A DNA stretch of 64,000 nt, from positions 1,488,001 to 1,552,000 of the forward strand of contig NZ_CP110629.1 of NCBI RefSeq assembly GCF_026153455.1, written 5' to 3'. Below, in pieces: positions 1-9,421 of the stretch; the first letter of the stretch is position 1; each line of letters begins with the position of its first letter. This DNA is from Marinimicrobium sp. C6131 (GTDB lineage: Bacteria; Pseudomonadota; Gammaproteobacteria; Pseudomonadales; Cellvibrionaceae). Under the pieces are notes generated by a model. The model saw only the letters and a program-made list of their open reading frames with translations. It was not told the DNA's origin and did not search any database. The position numbers and the translations under genes were made by a program.

Positions 1-1542
1 CGCTATGCCAGCAAACTGAACAACTTTCACGTACTGCCGATTTACGGCGGCGGCGACATGGGCGGCCAGTTGCGTCAGCTCAAGCGAGGCGCTCAGGTTA
101 TCGTCGGTACGCCGGGTCGCGTGATGGACCACCTGCGTCGCGGCACCCTGGATCTGTCCAAGCTGCAGAGCCTGGTGCTCGACGAAGCCGATGAAATGCT
201 GCGCATGGGCTTTATCGATGACGTCGAGTGGATTCTGGAGCACACACCCAAGGCGCGCCAGACCGCCCTGTTCTCGGCCACCATGCCCAGCCAGATCCGC
301 AAGGTTGCCAGCCAATACCTGAACAGCCCCCAGGAAATCAAAATTGCCAGCAACACCTCCACCGGTGACAACATCGAGCAGGTGTACTGGATGGTCAGCG
401 GCACCAACAAACTCGACGCCCTGACCCGTATTCTGGAAGTCGAGCCGTTCGACGGCATGATCATTTTTGCCCGCACCAAGAACGCGACCGTCGAGCTGGC
501 GGAAAAACTCGAAGCTCGCGGTTATGCGGCATCTGCGTTGAATGGCGACATGAACCAGCAACTGCGTGAGCGCACCATTGAGCGGTTGAAAAACGGCAAG
601 CTCGATATCGTAATCGCCACTGACGTGGCAGCGCGCGGTATCGACGTGGAGCGGGTCAGCCATGTACTTAACTACGACATCCCCTACGACAGTGAAGCCT
701 ACGTTCACCGTATTGGCCGCACCGGTCGTGCCGGTCGCAGCGGTAAGGCGATTCTGTTTGTAGCACCACGCGAGAAGCGCCTGTTGTATGTGATCGAAAA
801 GGCGACCCGTCAGCCGATCAAGCACATGGAATTGCCGACCGGTGAAGCCGTGACCGCGCACCGGATCGATCAGTTCAAGCAATCAATCCAACAGGTTTTT
901 GATACCAGTGTGGACCTGAGTTTTTTCAATGATCTACTGGCCGATTTCAGCCATCAGACCGACCGCTCACCGGAAGAGATTGCCTCGGCCCTCGCCTATC
1001 TGGTGCAGAAAGAGCGCCCATTGCAGGTGAAGCTGGCCGAGATTCGTCCGGAAAAGCCCAGCACCAAAGGCAAAAACAAGCTGGCGCGCGAAGCCAAGGC
1101 CGGCAAAGGCCCTAAGCCCCGCGTCGATGACTCGGATCTGCAGCGCTATCGGTTGGATGTGGGACGCAGTCATGAAGTGCGGCCGGGCGATATTGTTGGC
1201 GCCATTGCCAATGAGGCCGGTATCGACAGTCAGTACATTGGTCACATCAAGTTGTTTGATGAGTTTTCAACGGTGGATCTGCCCAAGGGTATGCCGCCGG
1301 AAGTGATGCAGTTGCTGAAGAAAGTGCGGGTGCGCAATCGGCCTCTCAATATTGCCGAGGACACGGGTCCGCGCAACGATGGTCCGGCGCCGGATTTCAA
1401 GCGTCGCGGTCCCAAGCCGGGCGATAAGCGTGCGCCGGGTAAGTTTGCGGGTAAGGGCAAGCCGGATGGTAAAGGTAAGCCGAAAGCGAAAGTGCGTGAT
1501 CGTGATGTGAAGAATAAAGGGTATCGCGCGAAGAAAGTATAG
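1..1542 (+). CDS. deaD: DEAD-box ATP-dependent RNA helicase DeaD/CsdA, 5' end outside window
   Basis: ATP-dependent RNA helicase that unwinds structured RNA during ribosome assembly, mRNA turnover and cold adaptation. The reading frame is open from base 1, so about the first 110 residues (Q motif, Walker A) lie outside the window. Visible in order: GTPGR (near base 165), the DEAD box within VLDEADEML (near 181), SAT (near 274), helicase C-terminal motifs ending in HRIGRTGRAGR (near 710), then an RNA-binding domain of the DbpA/CsdA type (about 1135-1320) and a Lys/Arg/Gly-rich tail typical of CsdA. The dedicated RNA-binding domain and basic tail fit DeaD rather than RhlB or SrmB. The gene is followed by the palindromic repeat at 1593-1773, which separates it from a convergent gene. 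Confidence 0.95.
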   Translation, partial: RYASKLNNFHVLPIYGGGDMGGQLRQLKRGAQVIVGTPGRVMDHLRRGTLDLSKLQSLVLDEADEMLRMGFIDDVEWILEHTPKARQTALFSATMPSQIRKVASQYLNSPQEIKIASNTSTGDNIEQVYWMVSGTNKLDALTRILEVEPFDGMIIFARTKNATVELAEKLEARGYAASALNGDMNQQLRERTIERLKNGKLDIVIATDVAARGIDVERVSHVLNYDIPYDSEAYVHRIGRTGRAGRSGKAILFVAPREKRLLYVIEKATRQPIKHMELPTGEAVTAHRIDQFKQSIQQVFDTSVDLSFFNDLLADFSHQTDRSPEEIASALAYLVQKERPLQVKLAEIRPEKPSTKGKNKLAREAKAGKGPKPRVDDSDLQRYRLDVGRSHEVRPGDIVGAIANEAGIDSQYIGHIKLFDEFSTVDLPKGMPPEVMQLLKKVRVRNRPLNIAEDTGPRNDGPAPDFKRRGPKPGDKRAPGKFAGKGKPDGKGKPKAKVRDRDVKNKGYRAKKV

Positions 1543-1592
1543 AATCCAGATTCCACCCGTTTGCACCTACCATGGTGGGTAACGGGGACCAC

Positions 1593-1773
1593 GGCGGCCA
1601 CGGTATAAACCGGTTGGAGACCCGCCGTGACTAATCGGCAGGATGGCCGATTAGCACAGCGAAGCTGCCCGACGGGTGAGCCACAGGGATGTGGCGAATG
1701 AACCCATCCCTGGGGGCTTCTCGTCGGCATCCATGCCTCCGAGAGTCTCCAACCGGTTTATACCGTAGCCGCC
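1593..1773. repeat. Long-arm inverted repeat, copy A (long core)
   Basis: Left arm 1593-1621 pairs with right arm 1745-1773 with one mismatch over 29 bases. The 123-base core, read on the minus strand, starts with the module GGAGGCATGGATGCCGAC shared with the copies at 51 and 55.5 kb and ends with the shared CACGGCGGGTC. Between these it holds three further small hairpins, including CTAATCGG/CCGATTAG at 1631-1653 and CCACA/TGTGG at 1681-1694. The element lies between the convergent deaD and 1801-2082 genes, 28 bases from the stop codon of the latter. It may end both transcripts, but there is no clear T-tract. Confidence 0.8.
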
Positions 1774-1800
1774 TCAGTGCCAGATTATTGTATCGGTGTC

Positions 1801-2082
1801 CTACTCATCAAACATCTGAATCATGTAGCCGCCTTTGATGGCGGCCTGCATGGCTTTGTCGGCTTCCACGACGCGGGGGTCTTTGCGCAGGGTGTCGGCC
1901 ACGTATTTGCGGTTTTCAATTTCGATTTCGGTGAAGCCCGCTCGCATCAGGTAGATTTTGCACAGTTGTTCAGCACCGAATAAATCCACGTAATCGATAT
2001 AGACGATAAACGGCTTTTTGTCGCCGGCTTTGATGTCATCGCGATCCGCACGCGCGGTGCCATTGGCGGAAAATATATACAT
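1801..2082 (-). CDS. Uncharacterised small protein in the rapA operon
   Basis: Conserved-looking 93-residue soluble protein with no signal peptide or membrane segment and no motif I recognise. It is rich in charged residues, has a central FIVYIDYVDLFGAEQL segment and ends in MIQMFDE. The start ATG is preceded by GAGGG at good spacing. It begins 27 bases after the rapA stop codon on the same strand, so the two are probably co-transcribed. Codon use looks like that of its neighbours. Function unknown; a link to RapA is inference from position only. Confidence 0.7.
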   Translation of the reverse strand: MYIFSANGTARADRDDIKAGDKKPFIVYIDYVDLFGAEQLCKIYLMRAGFTEIEIENRKYVADTLRKDPRVVEADKAMQAAIKGGYMIQMFDE

Positions 2083-2109
2083 TCAGAACCCTCTGGGACG
2101 GCCGGTCTG

Positions 2110-5049
2110 TCATACCGTCATGATGACACGCACTGCGTCCATTCGCAGTTGCGCACGATTCAAATACTGCTCGGAATCCGCGAGCTGTTTTTCAAGCGTT
2201 TCGATTTCCTGGTGGCGAACGTTCGGGTTCACTTCGGCCAACGCCCGCAGACGCTCAAGCTCCGTGGACAGTGCTTGGGTCACTCGTGCGCGCGCGTCGT
2301 CAATCAACGCCTGCTGCCTGGGCGCAACCAGGGCTTCCGCCTGCTCCATCATTTCCGACAACTGTGGTCGGGCGTGGCGGACCAGGTCCTGGGCGCTGGG
2401 GCGAGGGACTTTTTGCAGCAGACTGTCGAGTTTGCCCGCCGCAAGTGCGCCGCTGAGGTCTTTGCCTTTTGGATCGAGCAGGACCCGCAAAACCGACTCG
2501 GGCAGGTAGCGGTCCAGTTGCAGCGCGCGTGGTGCCGGGCAGTGCAGTACGAACAGCGCTTCCAGTAGCAGGGTGCCGGGCTTGAGGGGCGGCAATTTGA
2601 TGGTGGCCAGGGCGGTGTTGCCGAATTCGCTGTGGGCGATCATTTCCTGGGCGCCGTGTACCAGTGGGTGCTCCCAAGTCAGGTAGTGCATGTCTTCCCG
2701 GGACAGGGCGAGGTCGCGATCAAAGGTGACGGTCATGCCCTCTTCCACCAGACCGGGGAAGTGGGATACGCGCATCTGCTCGCTCGGGTGCACCACCCAG
2801 CTCTGTTCACCGTGCTCGTCCTGATCAATGCCAAAGGCATCAAACACCCGCTCCAGATAGGCGGGCAGGGTTTCATCGGAATCCTGTTGTTCCAGTGCCT
2901 CGACCAGGGGTGCGGCTTTTTCCGGCTGGCAGGAGTTCAGCTCCAACAGGCGATCCCGTCCGGCCTGCAATTGCACCCGAAGTGCTTCGGCTCTTTCACG
3001 GGTATCGTCCAGCAGAGCATCAAATGCGGTGTCGTCCACATCGGTGAGCGAGGCCAGCAGCCGCGCTTCAAATTCGTCGTACAGCGTCCGGCCAATGGCG
3101 CAGGTGTGCTCAAAGGCATCCAGGCCACGGTGATACCAGTACAGCAGATGCTCCTGCGCGGTATCCGCGTAGTGCGGCGTGTGGATATTGACCTGGCCCT
3201 GTTGGCCGATACGGTCCAGGCGACCGATGCGCTGCTCCAGCAGGTCCGGGTTCAGAGGCAGGTCAAACAGCACCAGGTCCTGGGCAAACTGGAAGTTGCG
3301 ACCTTCACTGCCGATTTCCGAACAGATCAATACCTGGGCGCCGGCTTCCTGATCGGCAAAATAGGCGGCGGCACGGTCGCGCTCAAGCAGACTCAGGTGC
3401 TCATGGAACACTGCCGAGGCAATACCTTTGCGCAGGCGCAAATAAAGTTCCAGGGCCTGGGCGCTATCGGCGCTGGCGCAGATGACCAGCACCTTGTTGC
3501 CGCGCTGGCTTTTCAGAAAATCACTCAGCCAATCGACCCGCGGGTCCACCAACCACCAGTCGGCCCCCCGGTGTTCAAACCAGAAATTTTCCGGCCTCAG
3601 TTGTTCATCCAGTGGCCGCTCGCTCAGGGCCATCAGGTCGTCGTCTTCCAGGTCCAGGGGATGGTTGTGCAGCTTGCGCTCCGGGAAGCCGGAGACGGAC
3701 GCGCGGGTATTGCGAAACAGCACCCGACCGGTACCGTGACGATCCAGCAAGGCGTGGATCGCCTGCCCCACCGCTTGACCGGGCTGGTCCTTGGCCTGGG
3801 CTTTCAGACGCTTGAGCTCCGTGGCCGGCAGGTAATCAGTCAGGGCGCTGTCCAACGCCTTCAAGACGTCGCTTGAGCCTCCATCACGGGCGGCCAGCAA
3901 GCCCTGCACCCGCTGATTGAGCGCTTCATAGCCGTCGTGTTCGGCGAGGAAAGCGTTCAAATCATGGTAGCGATCCGGATCCAGCAGGCGCAGTCGGGCG
4001 AAGTGACTTTCCACACCCAGTTGCTCCGGCGTTGCCGTGAGCAGCAGCAGACCCTCCGAGACCCTGGACAACCCCTCAATGCAGCGATAGGAGGCGCTGG
4101 GCTCGCCGTCATGCCACTGCAGGTGGTGGGCCTCATCCACCAGCAGAAGATCCCAACCGGCTTCTACCGCCTGCTGGTAGCGCTGCTCACTGCCGGTCAG
4201 AAACTCCAGGGAGCAGAGAATCAGCTGTTCGCTTTCAAAAGGATTGTCCTCGGCCTCGGCGATCACAATTTCCTCGTCATCGGGCAGCAGAGACGGGTCA
4301 ATATCATCCAGTCCGGCCATGCCCTGGCAGCGCGCTTCATCCAGCAGAGTAAAGCTCAGGTTGAAGCGCCGCAGCATTTCCACCAGCCACTGATGCTGCA
4401 GGCTTTCGGGCACCACCACCAGAGCGCGGCGCACCCGTCCGGTCATCAATTGCTGGTGCAGAATCAGGCCGGCTTCGATGGTCTTCCCCAGACCCACTTC
4501 GTCGGCCAGCAGTACGCGGGGCGCCTGCCGCCGGCCCACCTCACTGGCGATGTATAACTGGTGCGGTAACGGCTGAATACGCGGACCACTCAGACCGTAG
4601 ACCGGGCTCTGCCGGTGGCGATGCAGAGTGTCGAGGGTCTGGTGACGCAGGCTGAAATGGGTGTATTTGTCGATCTGCCCGGAGAACAGACGCTCGCGCG
4701 GCGTGCTGAACTGGACAAAGCTGTCCAGTTCGAACTCCGGAATCAGATGTTCATCCCCTTCCTCGGTGTAACCTTTGTAGGCCAGCAACAGCCCCTGTTC
4801 CATGACGTCGGTAATGGTGATGGTGGTGCCGTCCTGGTGGCTGACCACTTCATCCACCTGGTAGCGCACCCGGCTGACCGGTGCGCTACGCAGGGCGTAG
4901 GTCCGACGTTGGCCCGCGGCCGGGAACCCCAGAGTGACCTGTCGCTCATCGGTTTCCAGAACAATACCCAGACCCAGTTCCGCTTCGGTGTCGCTCACCC
5001 ACCGCTGACCAATGACAAATTGCTGTTGACTCACGCCGGCCTCTTTCAT
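2110..5049 (-). CDS. rapA: RNA polymerase-associated ATPase RapA (HepA)
   Basis: Swi2/Snf2-family ATPase that binds RNA polymerase and helps recycle it after termination. At 979 residues it is close to the E. coli length of 968. N-terminal Tudor-like region (about 1-125), Walker A DEVGLGKT (183-190), DEAH box (305-308), helicase C domain with QRIGRLDRIGQ, then the RapA-specific C-terminal region and a coiled-coil-like tail rich in Glu/Gln/Arg. It starts with ATG, MKEAGVSQQQ. It is divergent from the mutarotase gene at 5220 and followed after 27 bases by a small unknown gene. Confidence 0.95.
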   Translation of the reverse strand: MKEAGVSQQQFVIGQRWVSDTEAELGLGIVLETDERQVTLGFPAAGQRRTYALRSAPVSRVRYQVDEVVSHQDGTTITITDVMEQGLLLAYKGYTEEGDEHLIPEFELDSFVQFSTPRERLFSGQIDKYTHFSLRHQTLDTLHRHRQSPVYGLSGPRIQPLPHQLYIASEVGRRQAPRVLLADEVGLGKTIEAGLILHQQLMTGRVRRALVVVPESLQHQWLVEMLRRFNLSFTLLDEARCQGMAGLDDIDPSLLPDDEEIVIAEAEDNPFESEQLILCSLEFLTGSEQRYQQAVEAGWDLLLVDEAHHLQWHDGEPSASYRCIEGLSRVSEGLLLLTATPEQLGVESHFARLRLLDPDRYHDLNAFLAEHDGYEALNQRVQGLLAARDGGSSDVLKALDSALTDYLPATELKRLKAQAKDQPGQAVGQAIHALLDRHGTGRVLFRNTRASVSGFPERKLHNHPLDLEDDDLMALSERPLDEQLRPENFWFEHRGADWWLVDPRVDWLSDFLKSQRGNKVLVICASADSAQALELYLRLRKGIASAVFHEHLSLLERDRAAAYFADQEAGAQVLICSEIGSEGRNFQFAQDLVLFDLPLNPDLLEQRIGRLDRIGQQGQVNIHTPHYADTAQEHLLYWYHRGLDAFEHTCAIGRTLYDEFEARLLASLTDVDDTAFDALLDDTRERAEALRVQLQAGRDRLLELNSCQPEKAAPLVEALEQQDSDETLPAYLERVFDAFGIDQDEHGEQSWVVHPSEQMRVSHFPGLVEEGMTVTFDRDLALSREDMHYLTWEHPLVHGAQEMIAHSEFGNTALATIKLPPLKPGTLLLEALFVLHCPAPRALQLDRYLPESVLRVLLDPKGKDLSGALAAGKLDSLLQKVPRPSAQDLVRHARPQLSEMMEQAEALVAPRQQALIDDARARVTQALSTELERLRALAEVNPNVRHQEIETLEKQLADSEQYLNRAQLRMDAVRVIMTV

Positions 5050-5219
5050 TCGCTGATTTCAGGGTGCGCATGATACTGGCTGCGTGGCCGAAAGCCAAAG
5101 GGTGAGCGGGCGGCGAGGGAAAATAACCGATGTGACCGCCGGCAACATAGTCTGCTTTCCCCCATTTGGCGTAAAATAAGACGGTTTTTTCTTACAACAC
5201 CCGTCGACGAGGAGTCACT

Positions 5220-6116
5220 ATGCCCGCATTGGCCGATCTGGTGCGCCCCTACCCGGGGATCACTTTGACCGACAGCAAGACCCTGTTTCCCGACGCCCAA
5301 GGGGCGGGCCTGCCTCTGATCCACGTTGACACCGCCCTGTGTCAGGCGGTGGTCGCCCCACAGGGGGCGCAATTACTGTCCTTTACCAAAGCCGACGGTA
5401 CGCCCCTGCTGTGGCTGAGCCCCCGGTGCCAATTCGAACCGGGTAAGGCGCTGCGCGGCGGGGTGCCTGTATGTCTGCCCTGGTTTGGCCCCCACCCCGA
5501 CCAAGACAAGCCACAACACGGTTTTGCCCGCACCAGTGACTGGGACCTCAAACAGGTAGCCCGGGCCGACAACGGCCGCTGTGAATTCTGGTTCGAGCTG
5601 GAACACACCGGCGACGACCGGTTTGCACAGACCTTTACCGCCGCCTTGCGAATGGTGTTGGGGCAGACCATCGAACTGGAACTGAGCCTGACCAACCACG
5701 ATTCACAGCCGGCGGATTTTACCTGGGCGCTGCATAGCTATCTGCCGGTACAGGCGCTGGACAAGGTACAGGTACCGGTGCTGGCCGGACGGGACTATCT
5801 GGACAACCTGCGGGACCACGCCCGCCTGACGCAACGCGGCCCACTGACCTTTACCGGGGAGGTCGATCGGGTGTTCCCCGCCGTGGAGTCCGAGGTGACG
5901 TTGGAACCTCAGCCGCGCTTGCGGCTGACCCATGAAAACTGCCCCAGCCTGGTGGCCTGGAATCCCGGCGTTGCAAAAGCGGCCGCCATGGATGATATGG
6001 GAGAAGGCAATGAACAGGGGTTTGTGTGTCTGGAACGGGGGGCGGTGCTGGATGAGGGATGGACATTGGCGCCCGGTGAAACCCGCCGAGGGAAGGTGAC
6101 AATCAGTGCGGTGTAG
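5220..6116 (+). CDS. D-hexose-6-phosphate mutarotase (YeaD-like, aldose 1-epimerase superfamily)
   Basis: Probably interconverts the alpha and beta anomers of glucose-6-phosphate or a related sugar phosphate in the cytoplasm. The 298-residue length matches the YeaD family. Visible family motifs are GGVPVCLPWFGPH (about residues 80-92), HGFARTSDW, the catalytic-histidine segment ALHSYLPV and the C-terminal LERGAVLDEG that supplies the catalytic glutamate. No signal peptide. The ATG follows a GAGGAG box (5210-5215). It stands alone, divergent from rapA, and is followed by a pair of REP palindromes. Confidence 0.88.
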   Translation: MPALADLVRPYPGITLTDSKTLFPDAQGAGLPLIHVDTALCQAVVAPQGAQLLSFTKADGTPLLWLSPRCQFEPGKALRGGVPVCLPWFGPHPDQDKPQHGFARTSDWDLKQVARADNGRCEFWFELEHTGDDRFAQTFTAALRMVLGQTIELELSLTNHDSQPADFTWALHSYLPVQALDKVQVPVLAGRDYLDNLRDHARLTQRGPLTFTGEVDRVFPAVESEVTLEPQPRLRLTHENCPSLVAWNPGVAKAAAMDDMGEGNEQGFVCLERGAVLDEGWTLAPGETRRGKVTISAV

Positions 6117-6140
6117 TTGTCAGTCAAAGGACTGGCTGAG

Positions 6141-6239
6141 GTGTCGGATTACGCGCTGAGCGCTAATCCGACCTACGGGCCGGCTGGGCCCATCCTGATC
6201 AGTAGGTCGGATTAGGCCCGAAGGGCCGTAATCCGACAC
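6141..6239. repeat. Inverted pair of REP palindromes
   Basis: Two REP units in opposite orientation. The first (6141-6175) reads TGTCGGATTA, a GC-rich loop, then TAATCCGACCTA. The second (6202-6239) is the reverse: TAGGTCGGATTA, GGCCCGAAGGGCC, TAATCCGACAC. Spacer about 26 bases. Related single units occur at 49669 and 53656. The arrangement resembles a REPIN between the mutarotase and mdh genes, which are convergent here, so it may also serve as a bidirectional terminator or mRNA end stabiliser. Confidence 0.8.
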
Positions 6240-6255
6240 CACTTCACAAACCGCC

Positions 6256-7239
6256 TTATGCCGGCAGCAGATCCTTCACTGCATCGCGTTCTTCCTGCAG
6301 TTCCTTCTCGGTCGCCTGCATTTTCTCGCGGGAGAAATCATTGATTTCCACACCCTGCACGATTTCCCACTCGCCGTTTTTGCAGACGCAGGGGAAAGAG
6401 TAAATCAGGCCCTTGTCGATGCCATAGCTGCCATCGCTGTAGACCCCCATGCTGACCCAGTCACCCTCGGCAGTGCCCAGAGCCCAGTCGCGCATATGGA
6501 AAATGGCCGCGTTGGCCGCCGACGCCGCTGACGAAGCACCGCGCGCTTCAATAATCGCCGCGCCACGCTTCTGGACGACCGGAATGAAGTCATTCTCATA
6601 CCAGGATTGCTCAACCAGCTCCATGGCATTGGTACCCGCCACTTTGGTCTGGTGAATGTCCGGGTACTGGGTCGAAGAGTGATTGCCCCAAATGGTCAGG
6701 TGGGTAATGTCATTGATGGTTTTGCCGGTTTTCTGAGCCAGTTGAGTCAGGGCACGGTTGTGGTCCAGACGGGTCATGGCGGTGAACTGACGCGGATCAA
6801 GGTCCGGCGCGTTGCGCTGGGCAATCAGCGCATTGGTGTTCGCGGGGTTACCCACCACCAGCACTTTTACATCGCGGGAGGCGTGATCATTCAGCGCCTT
6901 GCCCTGCACAGAGAAAATCTTGGCGTTGGCTTCCAGCAGGTCTTTGCGCTCCATGCCCGGACCGCGCGGACGAGCACCCACCAGCAAGGCGTAATCAGTG
7001 TCTTTGAAGGCCACGGCCGGGTCATCGGTGCAGGTCATACCAGCGAGCAGCGGGAAGGCACAGTCGTCCAGCTCCATCGCCACGCCTTCGAGCGCCTTGA
7101 GCGCGGGGGTGATTTCCAGCAATTGCAGAATCACAGGCTGATCTTTGCCCAGCATTTCGCCAGCGGCGATGCGGAACAGGAGCGAGTAGCTGATTTGACC
7201 GGCGGCGCCGGTGACAGTAACGCGTACAGGTGCTTTCAC
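6256..7239 (-). CDS. mdh: NAD-dependent malate dehydrogenase
   Basis: Oxidises malate to oxaloacetate in the TCA cycle. The 327-residue product has the Rossmann motif VTGAAGQISYSLLFRIA at the N-terminus, the catalytic Asp/Arg region RLDHNRALTQLA and the active-site histidine segment IWGNHSSTQYPD. This matches the approximately 327-residue MDH type of Pseudomonas relatives and Burkholderia rather than the 312-residue E. coli type. I chose the GTG start at 7239 because GGAGA lies 6 bases upstream and the protein then begins MKAPVRVTVTG like its homologues. The longer frame to 7311 adds an unrelated Arg-rich leader. It converges with the mutarotase gene across the REP pair. Confidence 0.93.
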   Translation of the reverse strand: MKAPVRVTVTGAAGQISYSLLFRIAAGEMLGKDQPVILQLLEITPALKALEGVAMELDDCAFPLLAGMTCTDDPAVAFKDTDYALLVGARPRGPGMERKDLLEANAKIFSVQGKALNDHASRDVKVLVVGNPANTNALIAQRNAPDLDPRQFTAMTRLDHNRALTQLAQKTGKTINDITHLTIWGNHSSTQYPDIHQTKVAGTNAMELVEQSWYENDFIPVVQKRGAAIIEARGASSAASAANAAIFHMRDWALGTAEGDWVSMGVYSDGSYGIDKGLIYSFPCVCKNGEWEIVQGVEINDFSREKMQATEKELQEERDAVKDLLPA

Positions 7240-7455
7240 AATGTGTCTCCGTTTTGGGTATGAATTCAGTGGCTTCCCCCGGCGCCCGGAACCAACACAG
7301 GGCGGCTTCATCCGGCAGAAGTGATGGCTGTCTTGTTGTGGGAGGTAGAACCGATGCAGCCTGACGGCCGGACATTATAGGGGATTGGGAGAAAATTTCA
7401 CCCGCTTGACGCTTTTTAACACCTCGGGAGCAGACGGGCTACCGTCGAACCGGTA

Positions 7456-8646
7456 CTACTCGCCTTCCACCCCGGTAATCGGTGTGATGCTGCCCCAGGT
7501 TTTGCAACTCGGGCACAACCAGTGAAGCTGGTTGCCAGCGAAGCCACACTTCCGGCAGTGATGGCTGGGCTTGGCCTCCAGCACCTGATCCACCAACTGC
7601 TTGAGCAACTGGAGGTTATCCCGTGCACGCCCCTCGGAGTGGAGCAGATACAGTTCGACGAGGCGGTTCAGCAGCTTGATGGTGGGCCGGCGGCGCAGAT
7701 GCTCGGCAATGAAGTCCGCCGCCGCGTAATCATCCCGCGCCCAGCGCACCTGCTCCGCCATCTTGATCACCAGAGAGCTGCTCGGGTATTGAGCCAGCAG
7801 CTCTTCCAGATAACGCTGCAGCCCTTTGGTGTCCCCGATGCGCTCGTAACAGGCGCAGATCAGGTCCAGGCTCTCGACCACCAGTTCCGGATCCTGATGG
7901 GGAATACGCTGCAGGATCTTCAGTGCCTCCCGATCATTCCCCTGCCCGTGCTCCAACTGCCCCCACAGGAGACTGGCCCGGACGGACTGGCGATCGTAGC
8001 CGAGGGCCTTCTGCAACTGGCGTCGGGCCGTCAGCAGGTCATTCTGCTCCATGGCGTCTTCGGCCAGCTCGCAGCAAAAGTGGGCCCGCGCAATGGCGCG
8101 CTCGCCGGTGTCTCGGCCAAACCGCCGTTGACCGATCTGATTGGCGGCCGCAATCGCCTTTTCCCAATCCTTCTCGTCCTGAAAGATCTCGATCAGATGG
8201 GTAAGTGCCTCAGACTTGTACTGACTGTTGACGTCCACCAGTTCCTGGAGCAGCCCTTCCGCCCGATCCAGAAGACCGGCCCGAATAAAGTCACGGGCCA
8301 GTTCCAGTTGTGCTTCATGGAGTTGCGGAGTGGTCAGGCTGGGACGGGCCAGAAGGTTCTGATGGATACGGGTAGCCTTGGCGATCTCCCCTTTACGGCG
8401 CAGCAGGTTACCCAGCGCCAGGTGGGTCTCCAGCGTATCCGGGTTGACCTCCAGCGACTCGATAAAGGCGTCCACGGCGCTGTCGGCCTGCTCGTTCAAC
8501 AGGTAGCTGAGACCCTTGAAATATTTGGGGCCATAGTGCTGGTTGTCCTGCTGGAGGCGACGACCCCTTTGCCGCCAGCCCAGTACAAAACCCGCTGCAA
8601 TCGCCACCATGATCAGGCCAAACAAGCCGATATCGACCATGCGCAT
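7456..8646 (-). CDS. lapB: LPS assembly regulator LapB (YciM)
   Basis: Inner-membrane TPR protein that couples LpxC degradation by FtsH to LPS transport. The 396-residue product has an N-terminal membrane anchor (VDIGLFGLIMVAIAAGFVLG), about nine TPR-like helical repeats, and a C-terminal rubredoxin-like metal-binding tail with CRKCGF and CPSCKTWG (four cysteines). E. coli LapB is 389 residues. The ATG at 8646 overlaps the lapA stop codon by one base (TGATG), which fixes the start and suggests translational coupling. A frame continuing upstream to 8910 is only the lapA shadow. Confidence 0.93.
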   Translation of the reverse strand: MRMVDIGLFGLIMVAIAAGFVLGWRQRGRRLQQDNQHYGPKYFKGLSYLLNEQADSAVDAFIESLEVNPDTLETHLALGNLLRRKGEIAKATRIHQNLLARPSLTTPQLHEAQLELARDFIRAGLLDRAEGLLQELVDVNSQYKSEALTHLIEIFQDEKDWEKAIAAANQIGQRRFGRDTGERAIARAHFCCELAEDAMEQNDLLTARRQLQKALGYDRQSVRASLLWGQLEHGQGNDREALKILQRIPHQDPELVVESLDLICACYERIGDTKGLQRYLEELLAQYPSSSLVIKMAEQVRWARDDYAAADFIAEHLRRRPTIKLLNRLVELYLLHSEGRARDNLQLLKQLVDQVLEAKPSHHCRKCGFAGNQLHWLCPSCKTWGSITPITGVEGE

Positions 8647-8945
8647 CAATCCCGAATGGGTTGCAATCGAAGTTGCTTGAGTTCTTTCTCGCAGCGGGCG
8701 AGCTGACGCTCTTTGGCCCGGAGTTGCCGGCGCAGGCGTAACAACGGAGGCAGGCTGACCACCATACCCAGGACGGTACCCAGCGCGGTGAAGATCAGCA
8801 GCCAGACACCCAGGGAAAGACTGGGCAGACCCAGGCCCATCAAGGTGACCGGTACCGCCTGAGCGTTCTCGAGCGCGAACCAGACGCCCAGCAGGAAGGC
8901 AAGCACCCACAAGGCGACTTTAAACCAGCGCAAGAGTGGTTTCAT
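8646..8945 (-). CDS. lapA: Lipopolysaccharide assembly protein LapA (YciS, DUF1049)
   Basis: Small inner-membrane protein of the LapA/LapB system that tunes LPS synthesis. The 99 residues show two hydrophobic segments (about 8-28 and 43-66) with the LapA signature FALENAQAVPVTLMG between them, followed by a Lys/Arg/Glu coiled-coil tail facing the cytoplasm. It begins 27 bases after ihfB and overlaps lapB by one base, giving an ihfB-lapA-lapB operon. Confidence 0.92.
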   Translation of the reverse strand: MKPLLRWFKVALWVLAFLLGVWFALENAQAVPVTLMGLGLPSLSLGVWLLIFTALGTVLGMVVSLPPLLRLRRQLRAKERQLARCEKELKQLRLQPIRD

Positions 8946-8972
8946 GGTGCGCCAACCCTGAGGGCGAGAGCG

Positions 8973-9263
8973 TCAGTGCTGTAGGCTTTCATTAACACGG
9001 TCGCGCATCTCCTTTCCCGGCTTGAAGTGTGGAACGTATTTACCTTCGAGCTCAACCGTCTCGCCGGTTTTCGGGTTGCGGCCCATACGGGGCGCCCGAT
9101 AGTGCAGAGAGAAGCTTCCGAAGCCACGGATTTCAATCCGCTCGCCGGAAGACAGCACGTCGGCCATATGGTCGAGGATGAGCTTCACCGCTAGTTCAAT
9201 GTCTTTGACCGGCAGTTGGTCCTGTTGCTCGGCAATGTACTCGATCAGTTCCGATTTGGTCAT
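8973..9263 (-). CDS. ihfB: Integration host factor subunit beta
   Basis: DNA-bending nucleoid protein that forms a heterodimer with IhfA. The 96-residue product starts MTKSELIEYIAEQQ and carries the DNA-binding arm signature GFGSFSLHYRAPRMGRNPKTGE, with the proline of the RNP segment that intercalates into DNA. In related bacteria ihfB usually follows cmk-rpsA; here the next gene upstream is htpG, with a 158-base gap that should hold its own promoter. It is first in the operon with lapA and lapB. Confidence 0.95.
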   Translation of the reverse strand: MTKSELIEYIAEQQDQLPVKDIELAVKLILDHMADVLSSGERIEIRGFGSFSLHYRAPRMGRNPKTGETVELEGKYVPHFKPGKEMRDRVNESLQH

Positions 9264-9421
9264 GGCGTTTGCCCTGTTATTGGAGAAGAGGGTACCCGCC
9301 GTTTACGTCGATGGGCACCCCGTGCTGGCCTTGCACTTATTTTTGTCCAATTTCAACAACTTAGGCTAGCTTATACCGGACCAGAGGTACAAGCAAGTAG
9401 GCGGATTTTGAGGAAACACCG

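Noticed and set aside
1..1542. deaD as a truncated pseudogene
   Set aside because: The frame is open to base 1; the missing start is simply outside the window.
2632..3876. 414-codon frame opposite rapA
   Set aside because: Antisense shadow; no start signal and no domain.
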